Of a stretch of 64,000 nt of DNA, positions 59,333 through 64,000 are shown in pieces. Below the pieces are notes generated by a model. The model was not told the origin of the DNA and did no database searches. It saw only the letters and a program-made list of their open reading frames with translations. Source of the stretch: Candidatus Bathyanammoxibius amoris (GTDB lineage: Bacteria > Planctomycetota > Brocadiia > Brocadiales > Bathyanammoxibiaceae); the NCBI GenBank assembly GCA_024451685.1, contig JAMXCW010000008.1:19523-83522 (forward strand), written 5' to 3'. Numbering within the stretch: the stretch's first letter is position 1; each line of letters begins with the position of its first letter. The position numbers and the translations under genes were made by a program.

Positions 59333-61069
59333 ATGGACAGTATAGCCAACGCGCTTCAGGTCGTCTCCGGCTTCGTATTCGGCTTACCACTGGTGGTGCT
59401 TATACTGGCCACCGGCTGCTACTATACAGTACGCCTCGTTTTCCCTCAGGTACGCAGAATTCCCCACAGTATCGCCATTACAATGGGGAAGTACAGCAAG
59501 GAGGGGGACCCCGGCGACGTCACCCATTTCCAGGCCCTGTGCGCGGCGCTTTCAGCAACGGTCGGTGTGGGCAATATCGCAGGCGTGGCGACTGCGATAC
59601 ATGCCGGCGGGCCGGGGGCGTTGTTCTGGATGTGGGTCTCCGGTTTTCTGGGGATGGCGATAAAGTACTCGGAGTGCACCCTGTCGCAGAGGTACAGAGT
59701 ACACCACGCCGACGGCACGGTAAGCGGCGGCCCCATGTATTACATTGAGAGGGGCCTTGGGCCGCGCTTCAGGTGGCTGGCCGTAGTGTTCGCGTCGTTC
59801 GGGCTCCTTGCAACACTCGGCGGGGGCAACATGGTACAGTCCAACTCAGTGGCGATTGCATTTATCGACCAGTTCGCACTGACGAAATACCATGCTGACA
59901 CACCACTCTCGACGCTTAACGGGGGCAAAGGCATCACGCTCGATGGGGGCGCAGGGTTTCAGGTGATACTCAACGATGGCGATTCGTTTGTCGTAGAGTT
60001 GTCAAGGGCAGAGACCGTGGGCCACTTCCTTGGGCTGATTAACAACAACCCCTCAAATCACGGCCGCGTAACGGCCTTCATCGCCCTCGACGAAGACAGT
60101 ATTATATTAAACGACCATACCCGTGGCGACGGCAGGTTTTCGCTGCAGCCGTACGGCGGGACAAACACCCTCAAAGAGCTCGGCTTCCTCAAAGAGGGGA
60201 GGACACTCAACCACCTGTCAGATAATGAGATAGGCACTGTGGTACCGCAGAAATTGGCCTGGCGCGCGATAATAGGTCTTGTTCTATCCGGCATCGTGGG
60301 TGTGGTAATTATCGGAGGCATCAGGCGCATAGGGAAGGTGGCGAGCCGTCTCGTGCCGGTTATGAGTGCAATATACACGGCCGGCGCCCTGGCGATTATC
60401 CTCTGGAATATTACCAGCGTACCTGAGGCGTTTCACCTGATATTCAAGCATGCGTTCACGCCGACGTCCGCGGCGGGCGGGTTTGCGGGGGCTACGGTGC
60501 TCTATACCTTAAACTGGGGGATAAAGAGGGCCGTATTTTCAAACGAGGCAGGTCTTGGGAGCGCGGCTATCGCCCATGCGGCGGCGCGGACTAAGGAGCC
60601 CGTGCGGGAGGGTCTTGTGGCGCTGCTTGAGCCCCTGGTAGACACACTGATACTATGCAGCCTGACCGGTCTCGTTATTATAATCAGCGGGCAGTGGATG
60701 AGCGGCGCGGACTCGTCCGTGCTGACAAGAAACGCCTTCAACGCGGGCCTGCCCGTCGTCGGCGGCTTCATAGTTACCACCGGGCTGATACTCTTTGCCA
60801 TATCAACGGCAATAAGCTGGTCGTATTACGGCGACCGCTGCGCCCAGTACCTGTTCGGGCCGGTGGCGCTCATACCTTACAGGTGCATTTTTCTGCTTTT
60901 TCTGTTCACGGGAGCCATGACGCAGCTGCGCTTCGTGTGGGGTTTCTCGGACATTGCAAATGCAATGATGGCCTTTCCCAACCTTATCGCACTGGTCGCG
61001 CTCAGCCCGGTGGTCCTGTACCTGACGAAGGACTATTTTTCCAGACAACACCGGAGGGCGCACCGGTGA
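59333..61069 (+). CDS. AGCS sodium:alanine/glycine symporter with an inserted flagellin-IN-like domain
   Basis: Amino-acid carrier of the AGCS family, 578 residues against the usual 450-480. Family motifs: QALCAALSATVGVGNIAGVA, GGPGALFWMWVSGFLGM, EC near KYSECTLSQRYR, GGPMYYIERGLG, GGGNMVQSNSVA and the later NWGIKRAVFSNEAGLGSAAIAHA. Between about residues 186 and 305 a 115-residue soluble stretch interrupts the membrane part. It reads TPLSTLNGGKGITL, VELSRAETVGHFLGLIN, VTAFIALDEDSIILND and LKELGF, which resembles the FliD/flagellin hook IN motif. The ends are in frame and the flanking transporter is intact. Three membrane-protein genes follow closely. Confidence 0.88.
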   Translation: MDSIANALQVVSGFVFGLPLVVLILATGCYYTVRLVFPQVRRIPHSIAITMGKYSKEGDPGDVTHFQALCAALSATVGVGNIAGVATAIHAGGPGALFWMWVSGFLGMAIKYSECTLSQRYRVHHADGTVSGGPMYYIERGLGPRFRWLAVVFASFGLLATLGGGNMVQSNSVAIAFIDQFALTKYHADTPLSTLNGGKGITLDGGAGFQVILNDGDSFVVELSRAETVGHFLGLINNNPSNHGRVTAFIALDEDSIILNDHTRGDGRFSLQPYGGTNTLKELGFLKEGRTLNHLSDNEIGTVVPQKLAWRAIIGLVLSGIVGVVIIGGIRRIGKVASRLVPVMSAIYTAGALAIILWNITSVPEAFHLIFKHAFTPTSAAGGFAGATVLYTLNWGIKRAVFSNEAGLGSAAIAHAAARTKEPVREGLVALLEPLVDTLILCSLTGLVIIISGQWMSGADSSVLTRNAFNAGLPVVGGFIVTTGLILFAISTAISWSYYGDRCAQYLFGPVALIPYRCIFLLFLFTGAMTQLRFVWGFSDIANAMMAFPNLIALVALSPVVLYLTKDYFSRQHRRAHR

Positions 61070-61548
61070 AACGCTCGGTCATACGGACTGTCCCCGAACA
61101 CTCGCTGGAACTAATCGCGATCTTTGCGGCCTTCACGGGAGCGACGGCTGCCTGTCTGGCCGTCTTGTTCTTCATCTTTAACGAAATAACCGTCCCCAAC
61201 GTTGTAAACTGCATCATACTGGGATTCGTTGTAATAATGGGTATGGTAAGGCACGACCGGCTGGGCTGGTTCAGTGTAGAGATAGGGTCGGCTACAAACG
61301 CGCTGGTATTCTTTATTTCTTATTGTCTTGTGGGAAGTGACTATAGCATCAACTACATGTATGCCATTGGCTTTACCCTGTCAATGGGCACGGCCGGCTA
61401 CTTCGCGAGCGTAGCGGCACAACAGTCCTACGGCCTTGAAAAGGGTCCCGACCGCCTCGAAAAAGAGGATTTCCCGCATATTACGAAAGAAGAGGTAGAG
61501 GGTGGCAAAACCGGCGCACAGACACCGCTTGATTTAAAGGAAGGTTAA
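61066..61548 (+). CDS. Small integral membrane protein, unrecognised
   Basis: A 160-residue membrane protein with four predicted helices (ELIAIFAAFTGATAACLAVLFF, VVNCIILGFVVIMGM, ATNALVFFISYCLVG, YMYAIGFTLSMGTAGYFA) and a charged cytosolic tail rich in Glu/Lys. GTG 61066 overlaps the symporter stop in GTGA, and GGAGGG lies 7-8 bases ahead. An apparent longer frame running back to 60655 is the out-of-frame shadow of the symporter. Its tight coupling suggests an accessory of the symporter. Confidence 0.75.
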   Translation: MKRSVIRTVPEHSLELIAIFAAFTGATAACLAVLFFIFNEITVPNVVNCIILGFVVIMGMVRHDRLGWFSVEIGSATNALVFFISYCLVGSDYSINYMYAIGFTLSMGTAGYFASVAAQQSYGLEKGPDRLEKEDFPHITKEEVEGGKTGAQTPLDLKEG

Positions 61549-61565
61549 AACCGGTATAAACTGCC

Positions 61566-62045
61566 ATGCTCAACCATTCGATAAGAACGGGACTCAGCTT
61601 CGGCCTGACCTCGGGGATTATAACGACACTGGGGGTCGTTGTAGGCCTGCACGCAGGCACTCATTCAAAAATTGCCGTTCTCGGTGGCATATTAATTATA
61701 GCAATAGCTGACGCCTCCTCGGACGCCCTGGGTATCCACATCGCTGAGGAATCTGAAAACATCCACACACAAAAGGAGATATGGCAGGCGACAATCTCCA
61801 CCTTTGTGTTCAAGTTCTTCTGCGCGCTAACGTTCGTCGTGCCGGTACTAATGCTGGACCTGCAGACCGCAGTTGTAGTGAGTGTGATATGGGGATTGTC
61901 GGTGCTGAGTATCCTGAGCTACATAATCGCCAGAGAGCAGGACAAAAAACCCTGGGTCATAATCGGAGAGCACCTTCTAGTTGCGGTAGCGGTAATCTGC
62001 GCCACTCATTATATTGGCGACTGGATTTCCTCTACCTTCACATAA
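61566..62045 (+). CDS. VIT/CCC1-like membrane protein
   Basis: A 159-residue protein with four or five helices. The start RTGLSFGLTSGIITTLGVVVGLHAG and GILIIAIADASSDALGIHIAEESE resemble the VIT1/CCC1 vacuolar iron/manganese transporter fold, including the Asp-rich helix and charged following loop. It lacks the long ferritin-like or second half of larger members. A metal or other cation role is possible. It lies 17 bases after the preceding membrane-protein gene in the symporter run. Confidence 0.7.
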   Translation: MLNHSIRTGLSFGLTSGIITTLGVVVGLHAGTHSKIAVLGGILIIAIADASSDALGIHIAEESENIHTQKEIWQATISTFVFKFFCALTFVVPVLMLDLQTAVVVSVIWGLSVLSILSYIIAREQDKKPWVIIGEHLLVAVAVICATHYIGDWISSTFT

Positions 62046-62111
62046 GCCGTTGCAGAACGCGCCGCGTCGCACCCGCCTTACAATGTAGTATTCGAGCTCG
62101 CCCTACGCAAT

Positions 62112-62127
62112 GCAGAGTAAACTCTGC
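62112..62127. other. Perfect short hairpin in the VIT/MORN convergent gap
   Basis: GCAGAGT pairs with ACTCTGC (62112-62118 with 62121-62127). It has no strong T-run behind it. The rest of 62046-62244 shows no gene. Confidence 0.25.
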
Positions 62128-62244
62128 CACTACAAATTTTATCGGTTGGGAGATACGTTTTTTGTCCTCGCAAGGCCAGAGCCCTGCGGCACCCCCTGCT
62201 GTCTTGCCGTCCTTGGTTGCCCGCTGCCGGGGCCGGGATTCTCC

Positions 62245-63045
62245 TTACAGTCCCAACTCTTCTTTGATTGCTTCCTGCATGCCCCAGGTGTCCTTTTCTG
62301 TCTGCTCTCCCTTCTTGTTCCAGTATTTTGTCTTGCTAACCTGCTTGCCGTCTTTGAAGGTCTGCTCCATGCGCACCTCGCCGCTGTCGTAGTATGTCCG
62401 GACTACACCCTCCAGTTTGTCGTCCTTATAGGTTCCCTCACGGTAAAGCGGCCCGGTAACGTGGTACTCCCTGGCCGGACCCTGCTTTACACCATCAACG
62501 TAGATCCACTCTCCTTTAAGCGACCCACCGTCCAGGTACGTTTTGAGCATCCCGTGGAATTCGCCGTTCCTGGCCTTCACCTCCCACTTTAAGTCTCCAC
62601 TCTTGTGGTAATGCTTTATCAGACCTTCCTTTACGCCGTCTTTGTCGGTCCACACCCCCTCCAGCCGGCCGTTATCGTAGCACTTTCTGACCGTGCCATC
62701 CGATTTTCCGTTCTTGTAATTGCCTTCAACTAATATCCTGCCGTTGTTATGGTAGGCCTTTACGGGACCGTTCTTGACGCCGTCCTTGTAGTTCTCTTCG
62801 ACTAGCAGCGTTCCGTCCTTATTATATTGCTTGAACACACCGTCTTTTTTGCCGTCCTTGTAGTTTTCGATGGTTTGCACCTGTTTATTGTCATAGTACG
62901 TCTTGAACTCGCCACTCTTTTCCGTCTCCTTCTTCTCCGCGGCCTGCCTTTTCTCTATCATTTCGTCGAACGTATCCGCTTCCGCACTGACTACACCCAG
63001 ACAAATCATCGTTGTTGCTATCAGCAGGAGAACCAGATTCTTCAT
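62245..63045 (-). CDS. Exported MORN-like repeat protein (YwqK family), shorter copy
   Basis: A 266-residue exported protein. ATG 63045 gives a signal peptide (MKNLVLLLIATTMICLGVVS) and has GGGAG before it; the promoter at 63093-63122 agrees. Eight to nine MORN_2-type repeats follow with the same wording as the protein at 47310, for example YKDGKKDGVFKQY, YKDGVKNGPVKAYHNNGRI and KDGVKQGPAREYHVTG. It ends with a Lys/Glu-rich tail. Paralogous to 47310-48290 but not identical. No toxin partner nearby. ychF lies upstream on the same strand. Confidence 0.85.
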   Translation of the reverse strand: MKNLVLLLIATTMICLGVVSAEADTFDEMIEKRQAAEKKETEKSGEFKTYYDNKQVQTIENYKDGKKDGVFKQYNKDGTLLVEENYKDGVKNGPVKAYHNNGRILVEGNYKNGKSDGTVRKCYDNGRLEGVWTDKDGVKEGLIKHYHKSGDLKWEVKARNGEFHGMLKTYLDGGSLKGEWIYVDGVKQGPAREYHVTGPLYREGTYKDDKLEGVVRTYYDSGEVRMEQTFKDGKQVSKTKYWNKKGEQTEKDTWGMQEAIKEELGL

Positions 63046-63092
63046 ATCATACTCCCTTGCATTATTCGCCCAGACGGTGCCATCCCGAAACA

Positions 63093-63122
63093 ATTATGTC
63101 TCCAGATATTTTATACTGACAA
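63093..63122 (-). promoter_or_regulatory. Sigma-70-like promoter for the MORN-like gene
   Basis: On the minus strand TTGTCA (plus 63117-63122), an 18-base spacer and CATAAT (plus 63093-63098). It would start transcription about 40 bases before ATG 63045. Confidence 0.4.
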
Positions 63123-63130
63123 CCGGCTTT

Positions 63131-64000
63131 TTATACACTAAATCTGAAATCAATCATGTCGCCGTCCTGGACCTGGTAGGTCTTGCCTTCCAGCCTGACA
63201 AGCCCCTTTTTCCGGGCCTCCGCGACTGAGCCGCACTCGATAAAGTCCTTAAAGGATACAACTTCCGCCCGGATGAATCCCCTCTCTATGTCGGTATGGA
63301 CCTTGCCCGCCGCCTTCTGCGCGACCGTACCCCTCTCCACGGTCCATGCCCTTACCTCGTCCTTCCCAACGGTGAGAAACGAGATAAGGCCAAGATGTTC
63401 ATAGCAGACGCGGATGAGCCTGTACATGGCAGGTTCCTCGATGCCAAGGTCCTTAAGAAATCCCTCCGCTTCCGCATCGCTCATCTGCGCTATCTCCATC
63501 TCAATCTTTCCTGCCGAAGATACCACGGGGAGTTTGAATTTTTTGGCGAGGACCTCCTGCTCTGTAATCCCTTCCCTGCCGAGGGAATCCTCGTGGATGT
63601 TTACGAGCATGACCTCCGGCTTGATTGAGATAAACTGGAGGTGTCTCATCGCAATGTTTTCTTCTTCGCTGAAGTCAAGCCTTCTCAGGGGGATTTCTTG
63701 CTCAAGAGCCTCTTTGCATCGAAGGAGGACGTGCCTTTCCTCTTCATTTTGTTTCTTGCCCCTTTTTTCCGCCTCTTTCATGCCGCCAAGCCGGGTGTCT
63801 ATCAGTTCAAGGTCGGACAATATAAGCTCAAGTTCGACGGTCTCAGCATCCCTCTCAGGGTTAACGTCACCCAGGGGGTGGGCAACGGAGTCATCTTCGA
63901 ACTCCCTTATGACATGGACCACGGCGTCAACGTCCTTAATCATGTCAATGACCTTTCTGTTCTGCCGGGCATCACCCCTTGTTATGCCCAGGTAGTCTAC
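63131..64000 (-). CDS. ychF: Redox-regulated ATPase YchF (Obg-like), 5' truncated by window edge
   Basis: The C-terminal 289 residues of YchF/OLA1 (normal length about 360), an ATP-preferring member of the Obg family linked to ribosomes and redox stress. Visible are VDYLGITRGDARQN, the coiled-coil arm around residues LEQEIPLRRL and ISIKPEVMLVNIHEDSL, and a full C-terminal TGS domain (WTVERGTVAQKAAGKVHTDI in two parts, then ARKKGLVRLEGKTYQVQDGD). The frame continues past the right edge; the P-loop lies outside. Confidence 0.94.
   Translation of the reverse strand, partial: VDYLGITRGDARQNRKVIDMIKDVDAVVHVIREFEDDSVAHPLGDVNPERDAETVELELILSDLELIDTRLGGMKEAEKRGKKQNEEERHVLLRCKEALEQEIPLRRLDFSEEENIAMRHLQFISIKPEVMLVNIHEDSLGREGITEQEVLAKKFKLPVVSSAGKIEMEIAQMSDAEAEGFLKDLGIEEPAMYRLIRVCYEHLGLISFLTVGKDEVRAWTVERGTVAQKAAGKVHTDIERGFIRAEVVSFKDFIECGSVAEARKKGLVRLEGKTYQVQDGDMIDFRFSV

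Noticed and set aside
60655..61065. N-terminal extension of the membrane-protein gene at 61066
   Set aside because: It is out of frame with, and inside, the conserved symporter C-terminus; GTG 61066 with GGAGGG is the evident start.
1..64000. CRISPR arrays, tRNA or rRNA genes, prophage or transposase genes
   Set aside because: Gaps were read on both strands; no regularly spaced repeats, cloverleaf-like segments with TTCGA motifs, or transposase motifs were seen. Only the 86-base repeat at 29981 is mobile-element-like.

Overview
The window is a dense chromosomal segment of a Gram-negative bacterium. Evidence for an outer membrane is a heptosyltransferase-family gene next to an LPS-core-kinase-like gene, lipoproteins and many signal peptides. 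Base composition looks moderately GC-rich and the ATA isoleucine codon is frequent. The mixture of a Bat-type MoxR/DUF58/vWA cluster, a two-subunit glycine decarboxylase, a selenocysteine formate dehydrogenase, MEMO, SPFH and secreted MORN-like repeat proteins would suit a Planctomycetota (perhaps anammox-lineage) or similar deep-branching genome, but nothing here fixes the phylum. No tRNA, rRNA, CRISPR array, prophage or intact insertion sequence was seen. The window reads as core or lineage chromosome rather than a mobile island.

Layout. 1-4.4 kb: end of an rmlD-like gene, homoserine dehydrogenase, an aldehyde dehydrogenase and an orphan gene. 4.5-8.3 kb (minus): a MEMO-family gene, then fdhA, whose in-frame TGA at 6222-6224 is a selenocysteine codon followed by a SECIS-like hairpin. 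8.5-13.4 kb (plus): metallo-beta-lactamase fold protein, ThiI/MnmA-like PP-loop protein, GIY-YIG protein and mutS. 13.4-15.8 kb: two tandem SPFH proteins behind a near-consensus promoter. 15.8-25.2 kb (minus): coiled-coil exported protein, pcrA-type helicase, methyltransferase, a Bat-like cluster and an Old Yellow Enzyme relative. 25.2-30 kb (minus): oligopeptide ABC binding protein and two permeases without ATPases, dprA and a cupin ending at a terminator. 30.3-36.5 kb (plus): thymidylate kinase, then gcvT-gcvH-gcvPA-gcvPB, a tiny lipoprotein and a lipoate ligase, forming a complete P, T and H set plus the cofactor-loading enzyme. 36.5-40.4 kb (minus): TrkH/TrkA potassium uptake, orphan ParA and threonine aldolase.

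40.7-48.3 kb: apgM, an SMR exporter, a candidate structured RNA with its own promoter and terminator (about 42470-42661), a two-gene MscK-like mechanosensitive channel whose second gene seems to start at ATT, a TPR protein and a secreted MORN-like repeat protein. 48.4-53 kb: heptosyltransferase, LPS-kinase-like gene, plsY, then an ECF sigma, anti-sigma and Spy-like envelope-stress module. 53-56.7 kb (minus): Cache-HAMP histidine kinase with single-domain response regulator, and hemB. 56.7-62 kb (plus): site-2-protease homologue, mnmA, small exported protein, an AGCS sodium:amino-acid symporter carrying an inserted domain that resembles the flagellin/FliD IN motif, and two small membrane proteins. 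62-64 kb (minus): a second secreted MORN-like protein and the end of ychF.

Most striking are the symporter with the inserted domain, the stand-alone structured RNA candidate, the split channel with an ATT start and the selenocysteine formate dehydrogenase. Many genes use GTG or TTG starts with strong Shine-Dalgarno sequences. All identifications come from reading motifs and lengths; no database search or folding program was run.
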